This document shows positions 27,605-36,558 of a stretch of DNA of 64,000 nt, piece after piece; positions within the stretch are counted from its first letter, which is position 1, and every line of letters starts with the position of its first letter. The notes beneath the pieces were generated by a model, which saw only the letters and a list, made by a program, of their open reading frames with translations, was not told where the DNA came from and searched no databases. Source of the stretch: Streptomyces sp. NBC_00525 (lineage in GTDB: Bacteria; Actinomycetota; Actinomycetes; Streptomycetales; Streptomycetaceae). The DNA lies in assembly GCF_036346595.1 (NCBI RefSeq), contig NZ_CP107834.1:6696001-6760000 (forward strand), in the 5' to 3' direction. Position numbers and translations under genes: made by a program.

Positions 27605-28456
27605 ATGCCGAGTATCGAGTTGTCGTCCGGCCCGATCGACTACCAGGACACCGGCGGCGAAGGCCCCGTGCTGGTGTTCGGCCACGGGCTGCCCATGAAC
27701 GAGACCCAGTGGCGCAAGGTGGTCCCACTGCTGACCGGCTACCGCTGCGTGCTGCCCACGCTGCCCCTGGGCGGCCACCGCCGGCCGATGCACCCGGACG
27801 CCGACCTGTCCCAGCGCGGAGTCGCCCTGCTCCTGGGCGAGTTCATCGACAAGCTCGGCCTGGACGAGGTGACCCTCGTACTCAACGACTGGGGCGGCGG
27901 GCAGTTCCTGGTCTCGGAGGGGCGAGACCAGCGCCTCGCCCGGCTCGTCCTGGTGGCCTGCGAGGCGTTCGACAACTTCCCGCCGGGACCGGCGAAGGCC
28001 ATGTCGTACGTGTGCCGGATTCCCGGCGGCGTGTGGCTGCTGACAAGGCTCATGCGCGTCCCCGCCTTCCGCCACCACCGGGGCGGCTACGGCGGGATGA
28101 GCCTGCGCGGCATTCCCGACGAGATCGTGGACGACTGGTTCGCCCCCGCCACCCGCAGCAAGGAAATCCGCCGGGACTTCGCCAAATTCGCCACCGGGGC
28201 ACCGGGACGCGAGACCCTGCTCGCCTGGAGCGAGCGGCTGCGGACATTCGACCGCCCGGTCCTGGTCGTCTGGGCCACCGAGGACCGGCTGATGCCGCGC
28301 GAGCACGGCCCCCGGCTGGCCGACCTGTACCCCAGGGGCCACCTGGTCGAGATCACCGACTCCTCCACCCTCGTCCCCGAGGACCAGCCCGAACGGCTCG
28401 CCCACGTACTCACGGAGTTCCTGACCCGGACCGGAGCGCAGCCGGTCGCGCCCTGA
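27605..28456 (+). CDS. Alpha/beta hydrolase with Asp nucleophile (dehalogenase/epoxide hydrolase-like)
   Basis: 283 residues from ATG with GAGGGGTAGAG upstream. The nucleophile elbow is LVLNDWGGGQFL, so Asp replaces the usual Ser, as in haloalkane dehalogenases and epoxide hydrolases. VFGHGLPMNETQW is the oxyanion-hole region. VVWATEDRLMPREH gives an acid residue. The expected catalytic His near the C-terminus is not obvious, with SSTLVPEDQPERL in its place. That makes full activity uncertain. Divergent TetR probably controls it. Confidence 0.88.
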   Translation: MPSIELSSGPIDYQDTGGEGPVLVFGHGLPMNETQWRKVVPLLTGYRCVLPTLPLGGHRRPMHPDADLSQRGVALLLGEFIDKLGLDEVTLVLNDWGGGQFLVSEGRDQRLARLVLVACEAFDNFPPGPAKAMSYVCRIPGGVWLLTRLMRVPAFRHHRGGYGGMSLRGIPDEIVDDWFAPATRSKEIRRDFAKFATGAPGRETLLAWSERLRTFDRPVLVVWATEDRLMPREHGPRLADLYPRGHLVEITDSSTLVPEDQPERLAHVLTEFLTRTGAQPVAP

Positions 28457-28546
28457 ACGTCGGGAGCGGAGCGGGCCGGCACCCGACGCCGGGGGCCCAC
28501 GGTTCCGACTTGACCCTCACGTCGCGTGAGGCCACAGGGTGGACCC

Positions 28547-29083
28547 ATGAGCGACTACTACAACGCGTTCGAGATGAGCCCCGTCCCCGCACCCGGCCCG
28601 GACGCCGTTCCGCCGGAGCCGTTCCACGGCATCTACGGCATGCCCGCATTCGTCACGATCCCCACCACCGACCTGGCCGCATCGACCGACTTCTGGGTAC
28701 GCGGTCTCGGCTTCTTCGAGCTGTTCGGCATCCCCGGCACCCTCGTGCACCTGCGCCGATGGGCCTTCCAGGACGTCCTCCTGGTCGCGGCGGACGCCGT
28801 CCCCGAGCAGCCGCCCGCGATGAGCTTCAGCTTCTCCGGCGTACTCGGCCAGATCGAACCCCTCGCCGCGGCCTGCCGCGCCCTGCGCCCCGGCTCGGTC
28901 GACGGTCCGAGGGACACCCCCTGGAACACCCGCGACGTGGAGGTCGTCACCCCGGAGAACGCCCGCGTCGTGTTCACCGCGGCGAAGCCGTACGACCCGG
29001 CGAGCGAGGAGGCGCGCAACCTCGCGGCCATGGGGATCACCGCCCCCGACGACGGGCACGGCGACAATGTGAAGCATGCCTGA
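28547..29083 (+). CDS. VOC (glyoxalase/bleomycin-resistance fold) protein
   Basis: 178 residues from ATG behind AGGGTGG. PAFVTIPTTDLAASTDFWV is a VOC-type opening, with a second half ending VEVVTPENARVVFTAAKP. Such proteins bind metals, drugs or small electrophiles. It overlaps the MerR gene by eight bases (ATGCCTGA), indicating one operon. A second VOC gene follows the regulator. Confidence 0.85.
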   Translation: MSDYYNAFEMSPVPAPGPDAVPPEPFHGIYGMPAFVTIPTTDLAASTDFWVRGLGFFELFGIPGTLVHLRRWAFQDVLLVAADAVPEQPPAMSFSFSGVLGQIEPLAAACRALRPGSVDGPRDTPWNTRDVEVVTPENARVVFTAAKPYDPASEEARNLAAMGITAPDDGHGDNVKHA

Positions 29084-29900
29084 CACCACTGACGCCGATG
29101 GCCTGACCGTCGGACAGGTCTCGAAGCGTCTGGGCGTGACGGTCCGCGCGCTCCACCACTGGGACGAGATCGGCCTGGCCCGGCCGTCGCTGCGCACGGC
29201 CGCCGGATACCGGCTCTACACCGCCGCTGACCTGGAACGTCTGCACCGCATCGTCGTCTACCGCGAGCTGGGGCTCGGCCTGGACGGAATCCGGGCCGTC
29301 CTTGACGACCCGGCCTCGGACGTCACCGGCGCACTGCGCGCCCAGCGCTACCAGGTCGCCGAACGGATCGACCGCCTCCAGCGGCTCGGCGCCGGCCTGG
29401 ACCGCATGATCGAGGCCCATGAGCGCGGCCTGACGCTCACCGTCGAGCAGCAGGCCGCGATCTTCGGCCCGCAGTGGGACCCGGACGGACCGGCCGCGGC
29501 CCGCCGGCGCTACGGCGACACGACGCAATGGCGGCAGTACGCCGAGCGCGCCGCCTCCCGCGGCCCGGAGGAGTGGCAGGCCATCGCCGAAGAGGTCGCC
29601 CGCCTCGACCGGGCCCTCGCGGACGCGATGGACGCGGGCGTCACACCGGGCAGCCCGGAGGCCGGCCGCCTCGCCGAGCGGCACCGCGAGGTCTTCGCCT
29701 CTTACTTCCCCCTCACCCGGCAGATGCAGGTGTGCCTCGGCCGCATGTACGAGTCCGATCCGGGCTTCGCCGCCCACTACGACGGCGTCCGTACGGGCCT
29801 GGCCGCATGGTTCCGCCGCGTCATCGACGCCGACGCCCGCGCCCACGGCATCGATCCGGACACCGCGACCTGGGAAGGAGAAGGCGGGGAATCCCGATGA
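29076..29900 (+). CDS. MerR-family regulator with TipA-like C-terminal domain
   Basis: 274 residues. The MerR head is plain: LTVGQVSKRLGVTVRALHHW, AAGYRLYTAADLERL. A coiled helix (RYQVAERIDRLQRLGAG) follows. The C-terminal part has the TipAS drug-recognition pattern (EEWQAIAEEVARLDRALADAM, HREVFASYFPLTRQMQVCLGRMYESDPGFAAHYD). TipA-type regulators trap thiopeptide-like antibiotics and activate transcription. It lies between two VOC genes, so a small drug-response operon is a fair guess. Confidence 0.92.
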   Translation: MPDTTDADGLTVGQVSKRLGVTVRALHHWDEIGLARPSLRTAAGYRLYTAADLERLHRIVVYRELGLGLDGIRAVLDDPASDVTGALRAQRYQVAERIDRLQRLGAGLDRMIEAHERGLTLTVEQQAAIFGPQWDPDGPAAARRRYGDTTQWRQYAERAASRGPEEWQAIAEEVARLDRALADAMDAGVTPGSPEAGRLAERHREVFASYFPLTRQMQVCLGRMYESDPGFAAHYDGVRTGLAAWFRRVIDADARAHGIDPDTATWEGEGGESR

Positions 29901-29954
29901 CTTCTCTCGTCTCGAACGGTCTACCCCCTACACGACCGCCGAGACGGGAGCACC

Positions 29955-30329
29955 ATGTCCACCATCCAGCCAGTGATCCTCACCGCCGACCCGGACGCCC
30001 TGCTGGGTTTCTACACGCGGTTGTTCGACGCGGAGGAAACCTTCCGCATTCCGGAGAAGGGCCCCGCCTTCTACCGCGGCCTGCGCATCGGTGACACCGA
30101 CCTGGGGCTGGTGACCAAGAAGCGGCCCGACGACCGGCCGGACGCGGGACCGCGCATTCTGCTCAGCATCGCCGTGAGCGACGTGGACGAGACGTTCAAC
30201 CGGGTGACGGCCCTGGGCGGCTCTACCCAGGGCAGTCCCACCGACATGCCCTGGGGGGAGCGAGTGGCCCACATCAAGGACCCGGCGGGCAACGCCATCA
30301 ACCTGACCCAGCCGGTTCGGCAGGGGTAG
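29955..30329 (+). CDS. VOC-family protein
   Basis: 124 residues from ATG with CGGGAG upstream. ILTADPDALLGFYTRLFDAE, ILLSIAVSDVDETFNRVTAL and AHIKDPAGNAINLTQP are typical of single-unit glyoxalase-like proteins that dimerise. It lies 54 bases after the TipA-like regulator and is probably in the same transcript. Confidence 0.9.
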   Translation: MSTIQPVILTADPDALLGFYTRLFDAEETFRIPEKGPAFYRGLRIGDTDLGLVTKKRPDDRPDAGPRILLSIAVSDVDETFNRVTALGGSTQGSPTDMPWGERVAHIKDPAGNAINLTQPVRQG

Positions 30330-30362
30330 GCGGGGCGGGGCGCGTACGGGGTCGGCGCCGCC

Positions 30363-31178
30363 CTACGAAGGATCGCGGCCGGTGTCCGCCGGGCCGGCCG
30401 CGACCGGAGCCGGCGGCAGGAGCTCGGGGCGCTTGGCGGTCCTGGTGTCGCCCGACGAGCGGCCCCGCAGACGGCGTCCGAGCCACGGGCCGAGGAACCC
30501 GCCCACCCAGCGTGCCTCGGCCACCACCACCTGCCGGAGCGGCGGGACGGGCCGGGGAGGCAGCGGGAGCGTCCACGCGTCGCTGCTACCGGGGAGTTCG
30601 AGGGCGTGGGCGAGGGCGGCGGCGATCCGCTCATGGCCCAGCGGGCTGGCGTGGAGCCGGTCCGCCGTCCACAGACGCGAGTCGGTCGTCACCGGGTAGT
30701 CGGCCGTCTCGGCGACCGTCACCCCGTGACGGGCCGCCGCGGTACGGATGTGGGCGTTGAGGGCGAAGACCCGCGATCTGAGGGGCCGGGCCAGGGGCGC
30801 GATCCTGCCCAGGTCGGGAAAGGTCACGGTCACCACCCGCGCCCCGGAGGCCGTGAGCGCCGAGAACGTCGCCTCCAGGTGCCCGGCCACTTCGGCCGCG
30901 TCGAACCGGGGCCGGAGTACATCGTTCACCCCGGCGACGACGGTGGCCAGGTCGGGGCGCATCGCCAGCGCGGGCGCGAGTTGTTCCTCGCGTACCTGGC
31001 TCGCGACCCGTCCCCGTACCGCCAGGTTGGCGTACCGCAGTGCGGGGTTCACCACTGCCAGGTGTTCCGCGAGCCGGTCGGCGAAGCCGCGCAGGCCGGT
31101 CGTGTCGTCCCCGTCACCGAGCCCCTCGGTCTGGCTGTCGCCCAGGGCCACGTAGCGCAGGTATTCACCGTTCGACAT
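30363..31178 (-). CDS. SGNH/GDSL-family hydrolase
   Basis: 271 residues from ATG with GAGGAAGG upstream. SGNH blocks are visible: YVALGDSQTEG (catalytic Ser), LAVRGR (block II), VVAGVNDVLRP (block III Asn) and DRLHASPLGH (block V Asp/His). No signal peptide, so cytoplasmic esterase or lipase is likely. The tail is Arg/Pro-rich. Its start overlaps the end of the padR gene by 14 bases, so it is controlled together with that regulator. Confidence 0.92.
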   Translation of the reverse strand: MSNGEYLRYVALGDSQTEGLGDGDDTTGLRGFADRLAEHLAVVNPALRYANLAVRGRVASQVREEQLAPALAMRPDLATVVAGVNDVLRPRFDAAEVAGHLEATFSALTASGARVVTVTFPDLGRIAPLARPLRSRVFALNAHIRTAAARHGVTVAETADYPVTTDSRLWTADRLHASPLGHERIAAALAHALELPGSSDAWTLPLPPRPVPPLRQVVVAEARWVGGFLGPWLGRRLRGRSSGDTRTAKRPELLPPAPVAAGPADTGRDPS

Positions 31179-31734
31179 GGGCGGCTTGCCTTCCTCGCAG
31201 TACCGCGGCCATCCGCCGGCACCAGTCCCTGTGACCCTGCTCGAACGCCAGACCGCGCAGACACGTGAGATACGGTCCGATCCGGGTGCCCTCGCGCAGG
31301 AACTCTTCTTCCTCCACATCACCGCGCAGCTTGCGCAGCAACGCTTCGAGGAGTTCGATCTTGGCGTCGGCCGCCGAGGCCCGGTCGTCGAGCTGCTCGA
31401 TGACCGACGCGGTGCCGATACGGTCCGCGACCTGGACCTTGACCATCAGATCGTCGCGGATGGACGAGGGCTTCGCCGTGGTGGAGGCGAACTCCTCCAA
31501 CAAGGCGCGGCCGGCATCGGTGACGCGGAACAGCCGCTTGTTGGGGCGAGTCTCCTGAACCACCTCCCGGCCCGCGACCAACCCCTCCCGCTCGAGCTTC
31601 GTCAGCTCCGCGTACAACTGCTGGGGCAACGCGTGCCAGAAGTTGGCGACACCGATGTCGAACGCCTTCGCCAGCTGATACCCGCTGTACTCGCCGTCCA
31701 GCAACGCCGCCAACACCGCATGCCGCAACGCCAT
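31165..31734 (-). CDS. PadR-family transcriptional regulator
   Basis: 189 residues from ATG behind GGGAGGGGGG. The winged-helix domain reads ALRHAVLAALLDGEYSGYQL, FWHALPQQLYAELTKLEREG, RLFRVTDAGRALLEEF. The C-terminal helical dimerisation part runs to residue 189. PadR proteins usually repress themselves and an adjacent gene, here the overlapping SGNH hydrolase. Confidence 0.92.
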   Translation of the reverse strand: MALRHAVLAALLDGEYSGYQLAKAFDIGVANFWHALPQQLYAELTKLEREGLVAGREVVQETRPNKRLFRVTDAGRALLEEFASTTAKPSSIRDDLMVKVQVADRIGTASVIEQLDDRASAADAKIELLEALLRKLRGDVEEEEFLREGTRIGPYLTCLRGLAFEQGHRDWCRRMAAVLRGRQAAHVER

Positions 31735-31865
31735 CGAGCAGCCCCCCTCCCACATCCGTCACCGCATCATACTCAAGAAAATGACTAATCCGGTTGATGA
31801 TTAGGGGAGTTGGGGGGAGGGGCTTGCCGGCAGGGGTTGCGTCCGCAGTGCCCGGCCGCGAGGGC

Positions 31866-32831
31866 TCACTTGGATTCGACGCGCCCCACGGCATGGTGGT
31901 CGGCCGCCAGCGCCTCGCACGCGGTCTGCCACGCCGTGGCACCGGGGTGGAGCGCGGAGTGGAGGAAGGCGGCGGCGAGCCGCGCGAGAGCCGCGACCCG
32001 CTCAGGGTTCTCGTCGGTGGTCTCGGCGGCGTCGTACCCGGCGACCCCGCCCAGTCCGTGCTCCGCGTCGAACAGGGTGAGCAGGCTCTTGGGGCTCGGG
32101 GCGAGCGTGTAGGGGTCGGCGTGCCATTCCGGCCCCATGTCCGTGAAGTGCCGCGAGTCGTCCTTGTCACCGGCGACGACCAGCGTGGGCGCGGCCATGG
32201 TCGAGAAGTCGACGCCGCCGATGACCGGCCACTGCTCGGCCATGGGCCCGTTGAACGCGTCGCCGCCCCGGCCGGGCGCGGCGAGCAGCACACCGGCCTT
32301 GATCCGGGGCTCGACGAGGTGCACCAGATCACCGGTGTCGGGGTCGGTGAGGCCCGCGCCCAGCAGAAGGGCGGCCGTGAAGCCGCCGAGCGAGTGGCCG
32401 GCGACGGCGACCTTGGACGCGTCGACCCGCCCGGCGAGCTGCGGCACAGTGTGCTCGAGTATGTCGAGCCGGTCGAGGACGTGGGTCATGTCCTCCGCAC
32501 GGGACCGCCAGAAGTCGGGCGCTCCGGGTGCGTCGGCGACGAGGTGGCTCAGTGTGCGCGAGGTGAGGTGCGTGGGCTGGACGACGACGAAGCCCTGAGC
32601 GGCCCAGAGGTCGGCGAGGGGCGCGTACCCATGGAGCGAGGAGAGGTGGTTCGAGGGGCCGTGGCCGTGGGACAGAAGGATGACCGGGAGGCCGGTCCCG
32701 GTCGCGGGTGCGGACACACGCACCTGGAGATCCACGGGGCGTCCGGGCACCGGCAGGACCACGGGCCCGAAGGACAGGACCGGAACGGGGGCGACGAAGG
32801 AGTCGGCGGCAACGGGGTTGGCTGTGCTCAC
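31866..32831 (-). CDS. Alpha/beta hydrolase (chlorophyllase/dienelactone-type)
   Basis: 321 residues from GTG behind AAAGGAAA. PVILLSHGHGPSNHL is the oxyanion region and VAVAGHSLGGFTAALL the Ser nucleophile elbow. LVVAGDKDDSRH supplies Asp. DAEHGLGG supplies the likely His. No signal peptide. Divergent from the TetR gene at 32997, with a dyad between them. Probable TetR target. Confidence 0.9.
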   Translation of the reverse strand: MSTANPVAADSFVAPVPVLSFGPVVLPVPGRPVDLQVRVSAPATGTGLPVILLSHGHGPSNHLSSLHGYAPLADLWAAQGFVVVQPTHLTSRTLSHLVADAPGAPDFWRSRAEDMTHVLDRLDILEHTVPQLAGRVDASKVAVAGHSLGGFTAALLLGAGLTDPDTGDLVHLVEPRIKAGVLLAAPGRGGDAFNGPMAEQWPVIGGVDFSTMAAPTLVVAGDKDDSRHFTDMGPEWHADPYTLAPSPKSLLTLFDAEHGLGGVAGYDAAETTDENPERVAALARLAAAFLHSALHPGATAWQTACEALAADHHAVGRVESK

Positions 32832-32933
32832 AGGGGGTTTCCTTTCGGTGGCACCCGCCTCCACCGGCCGTGGCGACGGGCGGAGGGCAGGGCGGACAGG
32901 AGCGCCCGCTTCGACTAAGCTGAAACGAAGCGC

Positions 32934-32956
32934 CGCTCCACTTAGTATCCGGAGCG
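32934..32956. promoter_or_regulatory. CGCTCC-N11-GGAGCG dyad, likely TetR operator
   Basis: The arms CGCTCC and GGAGCG flank an AT-richer 11-base spacer (ACTTAGTATCC) in the divergent promoter region between the hydrolase and tetR. Confidence 0.5.
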
Positions 32957-32996
32957 CTGTTCCGCTTTGTCAATCGGTGGTCGAGGGAGTGCACGG

Positions 32997-33620
32997 GTGG
33001 CCATGGACAGTCCTGCGGGGAAGCCGCCGTCCCGAGGTAAGCGGGCCGACGCCCAACGCAACCGGGAGACGGTGCTCGCCGCCGCCGCGGAGGTGTTCGT
33101 CACCTCCGGCGTCGACGCGCCGATCCGCGAGATCGCCGCTCGGGCCGGAGTCGGCATGGCCACGATCTACCGCCACTTCCCCACTCGCGCGGACCTCATC
33201 ACGGCCGTCTACCGCCACCAGATCGAGGCATGCGCGGAAGCCGGCCCCGACCTGCTGGCCGGCGCCGACACCCCCTTCGACGCGCTGCGCGAGTGGATCG
33301 ACCTCTTCGTCGCCTTCCTCGTCACCAAGCACGGCCTGGCCGATGCCCTGCAGTCCGACGACGACCGCTTCGCCGCGCTGCACGACTACTTCCTCGACCG
33401 CCTGCTGCCGGTCTGCGCACAACTCCTCGACGCGGCGGTCGAGTCCGGCGACATCCGCCCCGGCACACAGCCGTACGAGCTGATGCGCGGCGTCGGCAAC
33501 CTCTGCATCGGGCACGGCAACGACCCCCGCTACGACCCCCGCCGTCTGATCGCGCTTCTGCTCCAGGGCCTCCGGCAACCGACGGGAACCGCCGGCGCAC
33601 CCCTCACGAGCGCCGAGTGA
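32997..33620 (+). CDS. TetR-family transcriptional regulator
   Basis: About 207 residues from GTG (ATG 33003 also possible; GAGGGA favours the GTG). Helix-turn-helix: RETVLAAAAEVFVTSGVDAP, IREIAARAGVGMATIYRHFP. The C-terminal domain has RYDPRRLIALLLQGL. Likely controls the divergent hydrolase and itself. Confidence 0.92.
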   Translation: MAMDSPAGKPPSRGKRADAQRNRETVLAAAAEVFVTSGVDAPIREIAARAGVGMATIYRHFPTRADLITAVYRHQIEACAEAGPDLLAGADTPFDALREWIDLFVAFLVTKHGLADALQSDDDRFAALHDYFLDRLLPVCAQLLDAAVESGDIRPGTQPYELMRGVGNLCIGHGNDPRYDPRRLIALLLQGLRQPTGTAGAPLTSAE

Positions 33621-33660
33621 ACGTAATGTCGTTTTCCCGCGACAGCAGTGAGGGACTGAC

Positions 33661-34074
33661 ATGAGCCAGTACTACGGCATAGGTGACCGAACCCTGTGGA
33701 ACCCGTCGAACGGAGCCTCCCACCTCTTCAGGAGCCAACTACCCATCTACGAGGCAGAAGTGGGGCTGCCCTCCGGCATCGGCCCCATGGCGGACGACGA
33801 GTGCCGGATCGACCCCGTCGCATTCGCGGCGTTCGTCGACGCCCTGCTCGCCTGGCACAGCAGAACCAGGCACGCCGTCATGGCCACCCTGTCCGAGGGG
33901 TTCCTCACCACGGTGCTCGCTCTGGCCGAGATAGCGAACATCGAGGTGAGCTGGTACGCGGCCGAGCGAGCCGAGAGCCACTACATCAGGCTGACATCGG
34001 ACCCGCAGGCCCGGGAGTGGACGGCCGCACTCAGGCAGCGCTCACACGAGTTGGTCCGGCACATGGCGTATTGA
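33661..34074 (+). CDS. Hypothetical protein (DUF6086-like)
   Basis: 137 residues from ATG. MSQYYGIGDRTLWNPSNGA and PMADDECRIDPVAFAAFVDA recall a streptomycete family I remember as DUF6086, found near toxin/immunity-type genes. Recognition is by memory only. Neighbouring toxin-like and immunity-like genes lie just downstream on the other strand. Confidence 0.7.
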   Translation: MSQYYGIGDRTLWNPSNGASHLFRSQLPIYEAEVGLPSGIGPMADDECRIDPVAFAAFVDALLAWHSRTRHAVMATLSEGFLTTVLALAEIANIEVSWYAAERAESHYIRLTSDPQAREWTAALRQRSHELVRHMAY

Positions 34075-34080
34075 GAAAGC

Positions 34081-34108
34081 GGTCGTCGGTCGTCGGTCGC
34101 CGGTCGTC
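34081..34108. repeat. Short tandem repeat of GGTCGTC
   Basis: Four consecutive 7-base units (third one GGTCGCC) between two convergent genes. Confidence 0.85.
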
Positions 34109-34120
34109 GGGTGGAGCGCT

Positions 34121-34654
34121 TCACGCCGGCGGCGAGGGCCGATCCCACCGCGCCACCAGGTCACCACTCACCACACGGAGCACCCCCTCCGTGAAGGCGA
34201 TCTCGTGCGACATTCCGTGCGGGTGCGGGAGAACCTCATCCAGCTGAAGATCGCCCAGCGAAGGAAGCTCGTCGACGCGCTGAGCGAACGCGGCGGCATC
34301 GGCGACTCCACCGAAACCGGAGACCTCCGCGAGTCCGGCTTGCTCAGCCTTCACCGAGAAGGACTGAACGTCCGAGTACCGAATACGCAGACCGCTTTCA
34401 TGCTTCCACTCATTCGGGGCCAGTGACAATTCGACCGACACGCTTCCGGGCCCTTCGTGCACATCCACCCGCTGGAGCGTCAGGTCCTTCACGCACCGCG
34501 CACCGCTGAAGTCGTAGTGGTCGGGGTCCGAGACGAATTCCGCCGCGCCGGCGGGCAGGTCCCGCACGATGTCCGGAAGAGCGCTGAGGTATGCGCGCGG
34601 GTCGAGATGGAAGCCGTACATGTCCCGCAGCGGTCGCACCTGAACGTACTTCAT
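34121..34654 (-). CDS. Putative immunity protein to the upstream toxin-like protein
   Basis: 177 residues. It begins MKYVQVRPLRDMYGFHLDPR and is acidic, with no signal peptide, and mixes strands and helices. No family recognised. Its ATG shares one base with the stop of the large surface protein upstream (TGATG). A tight toxin-then-immunity order is the classic arrangement of polymorphic toxins, so immunity is the best guess. Confidence 0.7.
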   Translation of the reverse strand: MKYVQVRPLRDMYGFHLDPRAYLSALPDIVRDLPAGAAEFVSDPDHYDFSGARCVKDLTLQRVDVHEGPGSVSVELSLAPNEWKHESGLRIRYSDVQSFSVKAEQAGLAEVSGFGGVADAAAFAQRVDELPSLGDLQLDEVLPHPHGMSHEIAFTEGVLRVVSGDLVARWDRPSPPA

Positions 34655-36558
34655 CAGCAGCCACCGGTGATGCGCTTGCGCTTCCAGTTGTCGCCCTTGA
34701 TGTTCTCCGTGCCCTTGGAGCCGATGCGGCCGTCGCGCCTCAGCTCACCCACCGCCAGTCCCTTGACGAGATTGTAGACTTCGCGGGGCACCTGCACATC
34801 TGCGCTCTTCCCGTGCTTGGCGAACCACCCGTTACTGCCGAAGATCCCGATTTCCCTGCCGCTCCTGTACACGTGGATCTCGAAATCCGTTTTTCCGCCG
34901 ATTTCGAACCGGTCGAGACGTCCCGTGTAATTGCTGCCGAAGTTGAGCGGGTCCTTCTTGCGCTCAGCCGCCCGGTCAGCGGGCGGCCCCAGCTCCGTAC
35001 GCACCTGTCGCATCGCGCCACCCGTAGCGGCTTCTGGCGCGAGGAATCCGGAACGGAAGTCACGGAAGGCGGAGCACGGCTCGGCGCCCCCGCGTTCCTT
35101 GCCGACCTGCTTCACGAGCCTCTTGACCTCGACCGTGGCCAGAGCTCGCGCACTGATCAGGGAGTTGGCCCGCAGCGGAATCGTGTACCGCACGGGCCGG
35201 CCGCCGTTGGCGCGCGAACGGGCGCGGGCCTCCGACTTCTTCTGGGCCTCCACCGAGACGAAGGTGCCGCCCGCCCCCGGGTTGGAACAGGTGAGCCGGC
35301 CGGAGACGCCCCCGCCCTTGACCGGGAACGTCGCCGCCGGACTCGTGCAACTTCCGCCGGAACGCCCGTCGATGGTGAAGGTGGAGGTCATCACCGCAGT
35401 GATGCGACCGCCCGTGAGCCGTGCCTTGGCGTCCGTGGTGATCTGCCCCGAGAAGTGCCCCGTGGCCGTGCAGCCGCCGGCGCTGCACCGCACCGATCCG
35501 TCGCCCCGCATGGACAGCGAGATGCCGCTGTCTCCCGCCTGGCTCAGCTCCTTGGTCTGCTTCTCCAGGGTGTCGTACATCGCGGGGGCTTCTGCGGGAC
35601 CGACCGGTTCGAGGTCCAGGGCCACGGTGTCCTTCCCGTCGAAGGGACCGTTCCCCGTGGATTCCGCGTCGTCCTCGGCCGGGACGGCGTAGTTCACCGT
35701 CCGTGCGGACCCGCCCGCTGCCGCGCCCTCGGGCCGTTCGAGCCGCAGCAGCCGGTAGGGTTCGCCGGCCGTGATGACCATGCGCCCGGCCGGCGTATCG
35801 AGGGCACGGGCGGGCACACCATCGACGTTGCGGTGCTCGGAGGTGTACCCGTCGCTACCGGGGTTGGCCTCCAGGTCGGCCAGGGCTTGCAGCAGCGACG
35901 CGGCGAGCTCCGGGGGAGCCGGCCGGTGCTCGGTGAGTTCGTCGGTGAGCCCGTCGTTCACGTCCGCGCCGGCGTCCCACCTGCTCGGTTTCTTCTTTCC
36001 GGCCTCGGCCGCAGGGTCCAGACGCCACCGGGTGAACGTCTTCCCTCCGACGTTGAGGAATTCGCGGTCCAGCTCCGCACTGCCGAAGCCGTTGCTGCCG
36101 AAGCGGCTCCCGGCGGAGGTGACGGTGACCTCGCGTTCCATCATCCCGCCCGGCAGGTCGTCCTTGTAGCGCAGCCCCGGTGCGGTGACGAGGTCGACCA
36201 GCGCGAGACGGTAGGGCGCGAGCAGCCGGGGATCGGGCTTCGTCTGCCCGGCGTCGTCGGACGAAGCGGGAGAACGGGAGTGGTCGTCGCCGAGAAGGCC
36301 GAGTCCGGCGACGAGCGCGAGAACGAGCACACCCACGCCGGCGGTGAGCAGCAGCACCGCAGGTTTGCCCACGCGGAGAAATGGTTTACGAGGCCCTCCG
36401 GGCCCACCGGGCGGGCCAGGAGGATGCGGCGGCAAGGGCGGGTACGGCCCCACCGGCGGCACGGGCCCCCCATGGGGTGCCTGCCAGGGCCCACCAGGTG
36501 GTGGACCGAACACACCGCCCTGGCCCCAGCGGTCCTCGTGCTGCTCCGGCGTTGCCAT
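34654..36558 (-). CDS. Membrane-anchored large protein with possible C-terminal toxin domain
   Basis: 634 residues from ATG behind AGGAG. A Pro/Gly-rich cytoplasmic N-tail (about 55 residues) is followed by one membrane helix (AVLLLTAGVGVLVLALVAGL) and a long extracellular part. Two Cys-containing, beta-rich regions lie near the middle (RCSAGGCTATGHFSGQI). The last about 90 residues form a separate basic domain: FEIGGKTDFEIHVY, EIGIFGSNGWFAKHGK, then ENIKGDNWKRKRI. This compact basic tail looks like the toxin tip of polymorphic toxins, though I cannot name the class. The downstream overlapping gene would be its immunity partner. A receptor-like function is the alternative. Confidence 0.75.
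   Translation of the reverse strand: MATPEQHEDRWGQGGVFGPPPGGPWQAPHGGPVPPVGPYPPLPPHPPGPPGGPGGPRKPFLRVGKPAVLLLTAGVGVLVLALVAGLGLLGDDHSRSPASSDDAGQTKPDPRLLAPYRLALVDLVTAPGLRYKDDLPGGMMEREVTVTSAGSRFGSNGFGSAELDREFLNVGGKTFTRWRLDPAAEAGKKKPSRWDAGADVNDGLTDELTEHRPAPPELAASLLQALADLEANPGSDGYTSEHRNVDGVPARALDTPAGRMVITAGEPYRLLRLERPEGAAAGGSARTVNYAVPAEDDAESTGNGPFDGKDTVALDLEPVGPAEAPAMYDTLEKQTKELSQAGDSGISLSMRGDGSVRCSAGGCTATGHFSGQITTDAKARLTGGRITAVMTSTFTIDGRSGGSCTSPAATFPVKGGGVSGRLTCSNPGAGGTFVSVEAQKKSEARARSRANGGRPVRYTIPLRANSLISARALATVEVKRLVKQVGKERGGAEPCSAFRDFRSGFLAPEAATGGAMRQVRTELGPPADRAAERKKDPLNFGSNYTGRLDRFEIGGKTDFEIHVYRSGREIGIFGSNGWFAKHGKSADVQVPREVYNLVKGLAVGELRRDGRIGSKGTENIKGDNWKRKRITGGC

Noticed and set aside
34081..34108. 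Tandem GGTCGTC units as a possible CRISPR or satellite
   Set aside because: Only four 7-base copies without spacers. Ordinary slippage repeat.
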